Positions 51,774 through 60,722 of a stretch of 64,000 bases of DNA are shown here, piece by piece. This DNA comes from Fidelibacterota bacterium (lineage in GTDB: Bacteria > Fidelibacterota > UBA8477 > JABMPR01), in assembly GCA_016844945.1 (NCBI GenBank), contig JAERTJ010000086.1:100180-164179 (forward strand), read 5' to 3'. Position 1 is the first letter of the stretch. The number at the start of each line of letters is the position of its first letter. The notes below the pieces were generated by a model, which was not told where the DNA came from, ran no database searches, and worked only from the letters and a program-made list of their open reading frames with translations. A program made the position numbers and the translations under genes.

Positions 51774-54070
51774 AACAGTGGTTTATCAATCAGTCTGTAG
51801 AAAACCCAAAAAGAAGTATACTTCTTACCGTTCTTATCACCCTGTTAATGGGTACAGGGCTCATGCATTTCACTGTAGAAGATGATTTCATGAAGATGCT
51901 GCCCCAGGATATCCCTTCCATGGTCACACTAAATGAGTTGAAGGATGAGTTTGGCAGCACAGACCTCATGTTTCTGGGCTTTGGAATTCGTGGCGACGAC
52001 GTCTTGACTTCCAAGAATCTGGCTACCCTCTGGGATGTGGCATACGAATTGGAGGAGATCGAATATGTGGATGAGATCATGTGCATCTCTACCACTGATA
52101 AGATGGAAAGTGTGGATGGATTTCTGGAGGTGATGCCCCTTCAGGAATACCGTGATCTCTCAGCGGAGGAGGTTGCAGCGCTCAGGACTTATCTTGATGA
52201 AAACTCAAAAATTAAAACACGGAACATCGGTGAGAAGGGTGACTACTTCAATGTGATTATTCGACCTAATATTGGTGCGAAAAATGATGTATTGGTGAGT
52301 GAGATGGAGGCCATTGCAGATAAATACCTGAGCGACTATGATGTCCATTGGGGTGGGCAGGCATATCTTACTGGGGCTCTACCCGTCATGATACGGAATG
52401 ATGTCATGGGTCTCATGCGGGTCGGTTTAATCGGTATGTTACTGATCCTTCTGTTCAGTTTCAGGAATGTACCGGCTGTCCTGGGTGTGCTGGCAACCAT
52501 TATCCTTTCACTTGTGTTTATGCTGGGTTTCAATGGCTGGATGATGAAACTTACCGGGTCTGATAAATTTATGTTCGGCATCCTGAATACCTCCATGCCC
52601 ATCATCCTCTTGACTATAGCTAACTCTTACGGGGTTCATGTTGTCACTAAATTCTTCAGGAAGATGCGGACCAACAAGGATTCCCGGGCAGCCGTAAGAG
52701 ACACACTCAGCTCCCTGATTCTGCCAATCTACCTCACTGCGCTCACAACTGTGGCTGCTTTTCTGTGTATGGTCTTTGCACCTCTGGAACCGCTTTTTGG
52801 CTACGGTTTTGTTATCTCATCGGGAATTTTGTGGGCCTGGATACTCTCTACCATGTTCCTCCCCTCTATTCTGGTACTGAAAAAGTGGAAACCAGATTCA
52901 GCTGCTGTCTCACACCCAAGTCATTTCGAAAGATTCGTCATCGTTTTTGGTGAACAGGTCATCAAACGCCCCAAGACCGTCCTTATAGGCGGTGCCATTG
53001 TGATCATGATTGGTATTCTTGGAATATTCAAGCTCAACATTGAAGTAAACATGAAAGCCTTCTTCAAACCGGAAAACCCCATTCGTCAAAGTCTTGAGTT
53101 TATGGATAATGAGATGACTGGTACCATGGATCTTCAGCTGCTTATCAATGCTGATCTCAAATCCCCAGAGACACTCACGAGGATGGCTAGTATTCAGGAA
53201 TTCATGGAAGCTCATGAATCGGTGACTCTGTCTATCTCAATCGCAGATGTGATCAAGCAGATGCATCGTATGGTCAATGATGATGATCCAGCCTTTGAAA
53301 CCATTCCAGATACACGGGATAAAGTGAATAACCTGTTCACAATGTACTCCATGTCTGGTGATCCTGAGGATTTCAGTTCCCTGGTCGACTATGATTATGA
53401 GAAGGGTCTAGCGACCTCTATGATGAGATCCATATCAACATCCGAAATTGTCGTACTGGTTGAGGAGATTGAAGCATTTCTCCAGCAAGACGATTACAAG
53501 GATCTGAATATCACCATCACTGGTCTACTTATTGTCTTCAGGGATCTGGTTGCACTGATCATCCAGAGCTCTTTTATCAGCATTCTCGCTTCCATTCTGA
53601 TAATTGCCCTTATTGCTGGTTACTTCTTCAAACATTGGCTCTGGGGTTTGCTAGCCGTTGTGCCTCTCAGCTCAGCCGTAATTCTGAACTTTGGACTCAT
53701 GGGTATATTTGGCGTAGATTTAAATCATGTTACTGCCCTCCTGTCAGCCATAATCATCGGTGTCGGTGTAGATTTCGCCATCCATTATATTAGTCAGTTC
53801 AGAACCCACCTGAATCGTCACGGACTGGATGGTAAGTTAAGCACAGAGACAATGCGTGATGTAGGATTCCCTGTAATTCTGGATGCTGCATCCAACATGG
53901 CTTTTGGTGCGCTGCTATTCTCAGTGTTTATCCCCATGATACATATGGGTGGATTAATGGTGTTCGCCATGGTCTCGACTTCGACTGCGACCCTCACATT
54001 GTTGGCGATTTTGTTGGAACTGAATAAAAAACGTCTGGCCCGTATTGAAGGTATTATGGTCCCTGAATAA
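51770..54070 (+). CDS. MMPL/RND-family transporter in a TetR operon
   Basis: 766 residues with twelve predicted spans, like the protein at 48588 (LNTSMPIILLTIANSYGVHVVTKFFRK; LLSAIIIGVGVDFAIHYISQFRTH). The two share phrasing in the periplasmic loops (LKDEFGSTDLMFLGFG, DLQLLINADLKSPETL, ETIPDTRDKVNNLFTMYSMS), so they are paralogous. A downstream LolA-like protein and an outer-membrane barrel suggest a trans-envelope path for lipids or hydrophobic molecules, a grouping known for MMPL/HpnN clusters with LolA-type proteins. The substrate is unknown. Confidence 0.88.
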   Translation: MKQWFINQSVENPKRSILLTVLITLLMGTGLMHFTVEDDFMKMLPQDIPSMVTLNELKDEFGSTDLMFLGFGIRGDDVLTSKNLATLWDVAYELEEIEYVDEIMCISTTDKMESVDGFLEVMPLQEYRDLSAEEVAALRTYLDENSKIKTRNIGEKGDYFNVIIRPNIGAKNDVLVSEMEAIADKYLSDYDVHWGGQAYLTGALPVMIRNDVMGLMRVGLIGMLLILLFSFRNVPAVLGVLATIILSLVFMLGFNGWMMKLTGSDKFMFGILNTSMPIILLTIANSYGVHVVTKFFRKMRTNKDSRAAVRDTLSSLILPIYLTALTTVAAFLCMVFAPLEPLFGYGFVISSGILWAWILSTMFLPSILVLKKWKPDSAAVSHPSHFERFVIVFGEQVIKRPKTVLIGGAIVIMIGILGIFKLNIEVNMKAFFKPENPIRQSLEFMDNEMTGTMDLQLLINADLKSPETLTRMASIQEFMEAHESVTLSISIADVIKQMHRMVNDDDPAFETIPDTRDKVNNLFTMYSMSGDPEDFSSLVDYDYEKGLATSMMRSISTSEIVVLVEEIEAFLQQDDYKDLNITITGLLIVFRDLVALIIQSSFISILASILIIALIAGYFFKHWLWGLLAVVPLSSAVILNFGLMGIFGVDLNHVTALLSAIIIGVGVDFAIHYISQFRTHLNRHGLDGKLSTETMRDVGFPVILDAASNMAFGALLFSVFIPMIHMGGLMVFAMVSTSTATLTLLAILLELNKKRLARIEGIMVPE

Positions 54071-54097
54071 ATAATTAATCAACAGAAGGATTATGAT

Positions 54098-54862
54098 ATG
54101 AAATTAACAACAAGAACACTCCTGTATGGGCTGTTATTCATTCTCCCATTGAGCATTTTTGCTGAAACAGGCTATGAGCTAGCCAAAGCCATGGAAGATA
54201 AAGCTGCACCAAAAGATATGAAATCCAACATGACCATGGTGCTGACGAACAAGAAAGGAAAAACCAGGGAATCGACCATTCGATCCATTTCTGCAGATGA
54301 TAACCGGAAACAGATTATCTGGTTTCTGGCTCCAGCAGATGATAAAGGTGTCGCTTTTCTAAAGATTGAGCACCTGGATAAGGATGATGAGATGCGACTC
54401 TGGCTCCCGGCCTTCAAGAAAGTTCGCCGCATATCTTCAAAGAAAAAGGCTGATTCGTTTATGGGCTCAGATCTGAGCTATGAGGATATGACATCGAGAG
54501 AACTGGATGAATACACCTATGAAATCCTGGGCGAGAAAACCATCGATGGTGTAGCCTGTCACATTCTGCAGAGCACACCTAAGCCTGGTGTAACTAGAAC
54601 CTATAAACGCTTTGTTACCTATGTTAGCAAGGCGGATCTGGTTGCCATTCTGGATGAAGCTTATGATACACGTGACAAACTGTTAAAGCGACGCGTCATG
54701 AAATACCAAAAGAGTAAATCTTATGATCTTCCCACCGAAATCTATGTGGAAAACGTACAGAAGAAGACCAACACAAGACTGACTTTCAGTAGTCAAGAAG
54801 TAGACACGGGTGTAAAAGCAGATCTCTTCCAGGAAAAGAACCTAAAACGAATGCCCAAATAA
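54098..54862 (+). CDS. Periplasmic outer-membrane lipoprotein-sorting-type protein (LolA-like)
   Basis: 254 residues. A signal peptide (about 1-21) is followed by a LolA/LolB-like beta fold: MKSNMTMVLTNKKGKTRESTIRSISADDNRKQIIWFLAPADDKGVAFL, MRLWLPAFKKVRRISSKKKADSFMGSDLSYEDMTSREL. The segment from MRLWLP to the DLSYEDM motif is characteristic of the 'outer membrane lipoprotein-sorting' family found with MMPL transporters. It probably carries a hydrophobic cargo across the periplasm between the MMPL protein and the outer membrane. AGAAGGA lies before the ATG; 27 bases separate it from the MMPL gene. Confidence 0.87.
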   Translation: MKLTTRTLLYGLLFILPLSIFAETGYELAKAMEDKAAPKDMKSNMTMVLTNKKGKTRESTIRSISADDNRKQIIWFLAPADDKGVAFLKIEHLDKDDEMRLWLPAFKKVRRISSKKKADSFMGSDLSYEDMTSRELDEYTYEILGEKTIDGVACHILQSTPKPGVTRTYKRFVTYVSKADLVAILDEAYDTRDKLLKRRVMKYQKSKSYDLPTEIYVENVQKKTNTRLTFSSQEVDTGVKADLFQEKNLKRMPK

Positions 54863-54894
54863 GTCAGATGTATCTAGTGGAAAAGGATTTCAGC

Positions 54895-56271
54895 ATGAAC
54901 AAGATATTCTCACTCATACTGCCCTTCATCATATTGCTTCCTCTTGGTCTGAGTGGTCAGATCAATCTCTCAGGGGAGGTTACGCCTGGTGCCATGCTAC
55001 GGATTAGTGATGGTTCCCTCATCGATTTGCCATTCAGGGTTGGAACCCTTTCGGCAGGATATGCGTTTGGTGATTTTGAGCTCAACACCACAACCTCCAT
55101 TGAGTCCCGCTGGATAGATCCTGAATTCTCCGAGGATATGCTTCAGTTCAGAGAGGCTTATCTCATGTGGTATCCTGCTTTCGGTGAAGTCAAACTGGGA
55201 AAAATGATACACGCCTGGGGCGCTGCCGATGCCAACAACCCAACTGATAACCTATCACCCTACGATTATTACTATATGTTTCTTGCTGGCACAGATAGAA
55301 AACTCGGAACTTTTAGTATAGTTGGAAAAGCTTACTTCGGTGATGTTCAGCTTGAGGTCATCGCTATCCCTGAGTTTGAATCCAACCGTCTTCCTCTGGA
55401 TGAGCCAGATTTCCCCATCCAGCTTCCAGTTCCTCCAGGTGCTCGTTATTGGATGCCTGAAAATGAATTTGAAATTGGTGCCAGAATTCAATATGCCCTG
55501 GGGATTGGAGACATTTCTGCTTCTTACTTTAGGGGTCATGACCGATCTTTTTCACCGGCTGGTATGCTAGTTAATGTTTCACCCGTTTTCGTGGGGGAGG
55601 AGCCAAGCTTTACACACCAGCTAACCTACAGAAAGACAGATGTAATCGGTCTCGATGCCGTTTTATTTCCAGGTAATTGGACATTACGCGGAGAGTTCGC
55701 CTACTTCCTATCCAAAACACCTGAGATTGATTTTGATATGTCGAGGATCACTTATGATGCAAAATATTTACAGTCTGTGATTCAGGCAGAATATTCCTTT
55801 TCAAATAATGTGCAGCTCATGGGGCAGTACATCAACACGAACTATATCTCCACTGAATCTGACTTGATACCTGGAAGTGGAATGATCACTGCTCAAACTA
55901 CTTTGCAGGATCCAAACAGTCCCTTACCGGATTCAATCCGGATTCCAATGTTGGCTCAGCTTGGTAGTTTTGGTGTACCAGAATTTTCAGCAGGGATGGG
56001 AACACCTTTTGGTCTGATTTCTGATCAGGTCGTGGTGCTATCTACCATGGTGACAACACTGGATAATGATCTGGAACTAGGTGCCATGTTCATGATCAAT
56101 TTGGCTGAAACAGGATACATGACGAACCTGAATTCAAGCTATACCCTATGGGAAGGTTTAAATTTGGATGCCACCCTCTCCTATTTCATAGGTGGAGATG
56201 AAGAAGATAACAAATTCAAGCAGCTCGAAGATTTCTCCAACCTAAATTTAGGACTCACGGTGAACTTTTAA
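54895..56271 (+). CDS. Outer-membrane beta-barrel protein (DUF1302-like) of the MMPL operon
   Basis: 458 residues from ATG 54895. A signal peptide (about 1-22, GLSGQ) precedes repeated amphipathic strands: FELNTTTSIESRWIDPEF, FREAYLMWYPAFGEVKLGKMIHAWGAAD, IGARIQYALGIGDISASYFRG, and the terminal NLNLGLTVNF with a C-terminal Phe expected of barrels. GEVKLGKMIHAWGAADANNPTDNLSPYDY recalls the G-K-Q-hxxWG motif of DUF1302 proteins, which accompany MMPL/LolA-like genes in many bacteria. AAAGGA stands before this ATG. It would be the outer-membrane end of the export path. Confidence 0.75.
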   Translation: MNKIFSLILPFIILLPLGLSGQINLSGEVTPGAMLRISDGSLIDLPFRVGTLSAGYAFGDFELNTTTSIESRWIDPEFSEDMLQFREAYLMWYPAFGEVKLGKMIHAWGAADANNPTDNLSPYDYYYMFLAGTDRKLGTFSIVGKAYFGDVQLEVIAIPEFESNRLPLDEPDFPIQLPVPPGARYWMPENEFEIGARIQYALGIGDISASYFRGHDRSFSPAGMLVNVSPVFVGEEPSFTHQLTYRKTDVIGLDAVLFPGNWTLRGEFAYFLSKTPEIDFDMSRITYDAKYLQSVIQAEYSFSNNVQLMGQYINTNYISTESDLIPGSGMITAQTTLQDPNSPLPDSIRIPMLAQLGSFGVPEFSAGMGTPFGLISDQVVVLSTMVTTLDNDLELGAMFMINLAETGYMTNLNSSYTLWEGLNLDATLSYFIGGDEEDNKFKQLEDFSNLNLGLTVNF

Positions 56272-56286
56272 TTATATTTAGCCACG

Positions 56287-57201
56287 ATGAATCGTTTTGA
56301 TAAAAAGTACAACCGAATTGCTCGTGGGATTTCACCCATTGATCTCACCAGCAATTTTTCGCAAGAAGACCTGAGCTGGGACGATTTTTTTACAGATCGC
56401 TCCAGCTCAAACACGACTCAACTTTTTCTAGGTAAATATTCGAAGGATGGAATCAAATTCATCATGGATCGCTTTGGTCTGGCAAGACAGGCCAGGCATC
56501 TGGGAATCAGGCACCCTTCAGTAGAAATTGACACAACGGATCCATACCGACATCGACTTATCATCTATAACGGTCGAGAGCGGGATAGAGACCACATTAT
56601 TATGGAATTTGTCGCGAGGTATCAACATCTCACACCAAAAGATATTGATGTTGAAAATGAATATACAAATCAGCTCAAAGTTTTAATGGTTGAGTGGTTA
56701 CTACTCCAGAATCCCAAATCGAAATTCACCCATCGAAGACCCAGGTTACCCGGTCAGATTCATCCAGGATTAGGATTGGGCGATCAACTTTTTGCACTTT
56801 TTACCATCATGGGACGACACTTAAAAGTAGATGGGATTATTAATGTGCCAGAGTACTATCATACCGGGCTCTTATTTAGCAAACGGTTTGTGTTTTTGAG
56901 TCCTTTTGTACAGGCTCAAGTACTTCAGGTCGCGCAAGATTTGTGGAAAAAATACAGGTTGGCTGTCATTGCCTGGGCAAGTGCTACAGGCAGCATCAAA
57001 AACCAGGAAACTGGAGAAATCCTTTCCTGGCAACCCCGCCGTCAGATTATTCCAATTCGGAGCCAACTCAGGCAATACTTCAAATCCGAGGATTATGTGG
57101 CAATTGCAGGTGGGTTAAGTGATAAAAAGATTTATACCCTGGATGAGCCAAGGTTGCGTGAGGCGCTATCCAAGATGGATGAGCCACCCTTCCAGTTTTA
57201 G
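56287..57201 (+). CDS. Conserved hypothetical cytoplasmic protein
   Basis: 304 residues, no signal peptide or membrane span; family not recognised. Visible landmarks are GISPIDLTSNFSQEDLSWDDFFTDR, RHRLIIYNGRERDRDHIIMEF, THRRPRLPGQIHPGLGLGDQLF and VDGIINVPEYYHTGLLFSKRFVFLSP. The RPRLPGQ.HPGLGLG stretch followed by a helix and the VPEYYH segment look like a conserved active or binding site, and the overall pattern could be a GNAT-like alpha/beta fold, but I am not sure. It begins 15 bases after the barrel gene of the MMPL operon and may be co-transcribed. Confidence 0.55.
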   Translation: MNRFDKKYNRIARGISPIDLTSNFSQEDLSWDDFFTDRSSSNTTQLFLGKYSKDGIKFIMDRFGLARQARHLGIRHPSVEIDTTDPYRHRLIIYNGRERDRDHIIMEFVARYQHLTPKDIDVENEYTNQLKVLMVEWLLLQNPKSKFTHRRPRLPGQIHPGLGLGDQLFALFTIMGRHLKVDGIINVPEYYHTGLLFSKRFVFLSPFVQAQVLQVAQDLWKKYRLAVIAWASATGSIKNQETGEILSWQPRRQIIPIRSQLRQYFKSEDYVAIAGGLSDKKIYTLDEPRLREALSKMDEPPFQF

Positions 57202-57226
57202 TTTGTGTTGTTAATAAATCTTCTGA

Positions 57227-57403
57227 TTAAGGCAATTTTACGACAGAAGATTCCCAACTAGTTTTCTCGATTTCTGAATTTCCCCGCGTGACATTAGCCG
57301 GTAAAAACCTTACCAGTACGATAGATGCCACAAGCACCAAAAGGGTCAGAAGAACCTGTGTTGATGCAGTTTTTTTCTGTTTTTCCACCCGAAACGACTT
57401 CAT
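57227..57403 (-). CDS. 58-residue single-span membrane protein coupled to the TatT-like lipoprotein
   Basis: ATG at 57401-57403 overlaps the upstream TGA (57400-57402) in an ATGA arrangement, the typical sign of translational coupling. The product has a basic N-terminus (MKSFRVEKQKK), one strongly hydrophobic segment TQVLLTLLVLVASIVLV (about residues 15-31), RFLPANVTRG and a polar tail ending WESSVVKLP. It is predicted to be a bitopic inner-membrane protein. No family is recognised. The coupling and clean membrane topology are the reasons to call it a gene. Confidence 0.65.
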   Translation of the reverse strand: MKSFRVEKQKKTASTQVLLTLLVLVASIVLVRFLPANVTRGNSEIEKTSWESSVVKLP

Positions 57404-58260
57404 AGATTAAACCAGTTTTCCTTTTCAGCTTTGATCATTAATCTTTCAGCTAGTTCCTTTTCAGCCATGTTCTCAGGATAATAACTAAGGGACTGATTGG
57501 GAGTTGCGGTGACGACTTTAGTTAAGAGTTCGTAAAATAAATTTTTATCTTTTGCCAGTGGACAATAGTACTGGGCCATTAAGGTATAATTGCCCAGGTA
57601 TTCTGGTGAAAGGGATATAGCTTTTTCAAAGGACAGGCGAATAGCTTCTAGATCAGTTTGGGATTGAGGGTCCCGAGCAAGGAGGGCTCCTTTATATCTA
57701 AAATATGCCCCATGGTAATAGGATGAGTCTAAATCATGAATGTGTTCCAGGGTTGTCCAGATCAATTCACGTTTGCCCAGCCGTACCAGTGTTCCTTTAG
57801 TGCTGAGCCACTGCCCATGATTGGCCATTCCCCAATAGAGAGCATCCACGGAGTTGAGATCTAAACCACGGACTGCCATTGATTCCTCACCTGTTGAGAA
57901 TAACAGATTTCTATAATCGCTATTTTGTTTCAGGATAGTCTGGCTGGTCTCATACCCTAGCATAAACAGGCTATCTCTAACCTGGGATGAGTGGTGTAGA
58001 TATTGTGCACAATAATAGTAGGCCTTTGAAAGTTTAGCCCAGATTTCCAGCGACGAGGAATCAGATTCAGCGAGTTGCTTGTAAGCCATTAAGGAACTTT
58101 TGGCATTTAGAGTATCTGCCCTCAGCTCCCAAAGGCTATCTGCTGTGTTTAGTGTAACCGCTTCAGAGAGTGTTGGTGTATCAGGTGTTATGGGGATATT
58201 GCTAGAAGTACACGCAAGGAATATTGCAGTAATACTGATAAATATTAGACGTTGCACCAC
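57400..58260 (-). CDS. TatT-like lipoprotein (TRAP-associated T component family)
   Basis: 286 residues, probably starting at GTG 58260 with AAGGGA upstream. Lipobox IFLAC (Cys17). The helical body has TPR-like repeats (SLEIWAKLSKAYYYCAQYL, IRLSFEKAISLSPEYLGNYTLMAQYYC) and the family-like motif VDALYWGMANHGQWLSTKG (about 139-157), which resembles the ALYW..A.WG signature of TatT, a periplasmic lipoprotein linked to TRAP transporters in spirochetes. No TRAP permease or substrate-binding gene lies in the window, so its partner may be encoded elsewhere or it may serve another complex. A 58-residue membrane protein overlaps its 3' end. Confidence 0.7.
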   Translation of the reverse strand: MVQRLIFISITAIFLACTSSNIPITPDTPTLSEAVTLNTADSLWELRADTLNAKSSLMAYKQLAESDSSSLEIWAKLSKAYYYCAQYLHHSSQVRDSLFMLGYETSQTILKQNSDYRNLLFSTGEESMAVRGLDLNSVDALYWGMANHGQWLSTKGTLVRLGKRELIWTTLEHIHDLDSSYYHGAYFRYKGALLARDPQSQTDLEAIRLSFEKAISLSPEYLGNYTLMAQYYCPLAKDKNLFYELLTKVVTATPNQSLSYYPENMAEKELAERLMIKAEKENWFNL

Positions 58261-58406
58261 TTTTGTGACTTCCCTTTATGAGTAATTATACTCTCATCCT
58301 CAAAAACGGCCAAATATAGCTTCCATGAATTCGGTATTACAAATGTTGTTTCACGCAAATATAAATCATTCAGGGATAAAATACCATACGATCCACGGGG
58401 AGAATG

Positions 58407-58422
58407 TTCTGGGAACCCAGAA
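58407..58422. other. Short palindromic hairpin downstream of the M14 gene
   Basis: TTCTGGG-AA-CCCAGAA, 24 bases after the M14 stop. There is no T-run on the minus strand, so terminator function is doubtful. Confidence 0.3.
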
Positions 58423-58445
58423 AAACTGAGTGAAGGACTTTATCC

Positions 58446-60704
58446 TTATTCGCCAACTATTATTTTTTCAATGAGTTGAATAAGATCCCTGATATCAATT
58501 TCAGAATCACCATTCAGGTCAGATATCTCATGAGTTTCAGCATCGAGTTCAGTATTGTCTAAAATGTTTTCCAGGAGTATAACTGCATCGGCAATATTGA
58601 CTTGACCATCCCGATTAAGATCACCACTATGAAAGCCAATTCCCCAGCCAAGCACACTGAGGTTATCGATGCTCATACCCTCACCTTCAAAATAATTATC
58701 GCTCATAAGCCGAAACCCCACTAGGACTGAGGGTGATCCTGAAAACTGAGTCAGGGAAACTTCCTCGTGAATCCAGGTCTGAGTTCCATGATATCCTGGT
58801 TCTCCAAAAGGCTGAACGGTGCTTCCATTCCCCAGGACTGTGTGTAGTCCCGGAAGGGGTACCCAGGTCACCCCCTCATCATCAGAAGCCAATACCTGAC
58901 AGAAATCATAATAGATTTCAATATCCCAACTTGCATCAAACACCAATTTTGGTGTCGAATACCCTCTAAGGTCTATGGGATCATTCAACGTAACCATTGA
59001 TGTATTTAGAGGTGGGTAATCACCGAAGGGAGAGTCGGTCATAGCCAGGGTTCCTCCAAAGGCTGATGTTGTGGTCCCCCACTCATCTGAATTCCATAAC
59101 TCTAACCCGGCTTCAAAATCATCTAAAAATAGTGTGTCCGCTATTCCCACATTCCAGAAAAAGGTATCCGACTGAATGATGTAGTTACCTTTTTCAATTG
59201 AAAGAACTAACTGAGCCAGCGCCCCTGAGGGAGCGGTAATTTCAAAGGTTAGATCATCTATTACAGGATTGAGGCTGGTTTGGGGAGCCAACCCACTTAA
59301 ATCAAAACTGGTCACAGAGGGAATAAGACTGCTATCCGGTGAGCTCAAGTAGAGGGTTGTATTTAGTGTTTCAAAACCTAAACCTTTATTCCTTACCACC
59401 AGGTCTCCAGTAAGTACATCACCCTCCTCTGGAATATCTGGTATGTTTAACTCAAAGGTTTCTATCTGGATCCACCCTCCAGCACAACCAGCCAGGTGAG
59501 TATTCATACTCATATTGCTTTGCGCCAACTCGAATATCACATCAGAGCTGGGCCAAAAGCCGCCTTGAGCCCAGGCACCTACTTCAGGGGTAAAATTGAT
59601 GATACCCAATTCACCGAACATATAGTCAACCGCATCACCATTCACCAGATAACCCACGGTTTCAGCACCCGTTCCAAATAGATAGTTATTATCTAGCACC
59701 AGATCCTGACCCATCTCACTATAAATTTCAGCATCTGGAGTTGGGAGTTCCTGAGTTGGATTGTAGCCATAGGGTCTGATCAGCAGATTACCATAGCTGT
59801 GATAATTGAAAACCGTTTGAAAATCATTTGAGAGGACAAAGTCTCTCAATGCCTGTGTCTCAGGTTCAGAGAAGGAAGATTCACCGCGATAGGTGACAGA
59901 ACAAGAATCTGGACTGGATCCCGTATCATCATATCCCCAATGGAACCCCCAGTTGCGATTGAGGTCCACACCGGGAGAACTTGAACATCCCGGACGTCGA
60001 TTCTTACGGTGCAGGCCACCCCCCTCTGGATAGGTGAGTTCATTATAAGCATAACCATCAGGGTTGACGACCGGGATAAACCAGATTTCCCTTTCATCAA
60101 CCAGGTAGCTAATGACCGGGTCTGTCCCATAGTTTTCGGCTAACTCCATTGCAAAATACATCAGTGTCATCATGGCAGCGGGTTCCCGTGCATGGATAAG
60201 TGAGTTATAGAGAACCTCTGGCTCAGCTTCATCAATGTCAGGGTTGTCAGAAATTTTAAATGCCCAGATATCCCGCCCTTCATAGCTCTCACCAATACTT
60301 GTTTTGGCTGAGACAATGTGTGGGAATTCAACATGAAGTGTATCCATGGTGGCGATAATTTCATCCAGGGTTAAATAGCCACCCATGCTCCCGAATTCCA
60401 AATCTCTTACCGCGCCCTGGCTAAGATGTGTAGCATAATGAGCGCTCATATCCAGGATGATATCCTCTGGTGTGTACCCTCGATCCATAAGAACTTCTTT
60501 TTCGCTCTGGGCGACGATAGCATCAATATACACACCACGCCTGATGTTCATGGCTTCAGGATCGAGCCCCAATACTTGAAGTTCTTGTAGTGTAACATCC
60601 GTATTCCCAGTCCAGATGCGTATCTGATCATATTGCTCAAGACCCAGAGCAACCTGACATCCCAGGATCCAGATGAGTATCAATGTTATCATACATCGTT
60701 GCAT
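58446..60704 (-). CDS. Secreted M14 zinc carboxypeptidase with a C-terminal dockerin-like domain
   Basis: 752 residues. A signal peptide (about 1-21) and propeptide precede the M14 domain: HAREPAAMMT (His171, Glu174), NPDGYAY, HRKNRR, DLNRNWGFHW, YHSYGNLLIRPYGY (His302) and the catalytic Glu374 in FTPEVGAW, the full carboxypeptidase A/T set. Beta-sandwich domains follow (about 410-690). The C-terminal 60 residues (GDLNRDGQVNIADAVILLENIL; SDLNGDSEIDIRDLIQLIEKII) form two calcium-loop repeats like a type I dockerin. It removes C-terminal residues from extracellular peptides. It lies 18 bases downstream of the M1 peptidase gene, so both are co-expressed. Confidence 0.9.
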   Translation of the reverse strand: MQRCMITLILIWILGCQVALGLEQYDQIRIWTGNTDVTLQELQVLGLDPEAMNIRRGVYIDAIVAQSEKEVLMDRGYTPEDIILDMSAHYATHLSQGAVRDLEFGSMGGYLTLDEIIATMDTLHVEFPHIVSAKTSIGESYEGRDIWAFKISDNPDIDEAEPEVLYNSLIHAREPAAMMTLMYFAMELAENYGTDPVISYLVDEREIWFIPVVNPDGYAYNELTYPEGGGLHRKNRRPGCSSSPGVDLNRNWGFHWGYDDTGSSPDSCSVTYRGESSFSEPETQALRDFVLSNDFQTVFNYHSYGNLLIRPYGYNPTQELPTPDAEIYSEMGQDLVLDNNYLFGTGAETVGYLVNGDAVDYMFGELGIINFTPEVGAWAQGGFWPSSDVIFELAQSNMSMNTHLAGCAGGWIQIETFELNIPDIPEEGDVLTGDLVVRNKGLGFETLNTTLYLSSPDSSLIPSVTSFDLSGLAPQTSLNPVIDDLTFEITAPSGALAQLVLSIEKGNYIIQSDTFFWNVGIADTLFLDDFEAGLELWNSDEWGTTTSAFGGTLAMTDSPFGDYPPLNTSMVTLNDPIDLRGYSTPKLVFDASWDIEIYYDFCQVLASDDEGVTWVPLPGLHTVLGNGSTVQPFGEPGYHGTQTWIHEEVSLTQFSGSPSVLVGFRLMSDNYFEGEGMSIDNLSVLGWGIGFHSGDLNRDGQVNIADAVILLENILDNTELDAETHEISDLNGDSEIDIRDLIQLIEKIIVGE

Positions 60705-60722
60705 ATTTATCCCATCAAATCC

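Noticed and set aside
51790..52095. Minus-strand frames inside the MMPL, TonB and GAPDH genes
   Set aside because: They are opposite-strand shadows of well-supported genes, with Ser/Arg/Ile-rich low-quality translations and no ribosome sites.
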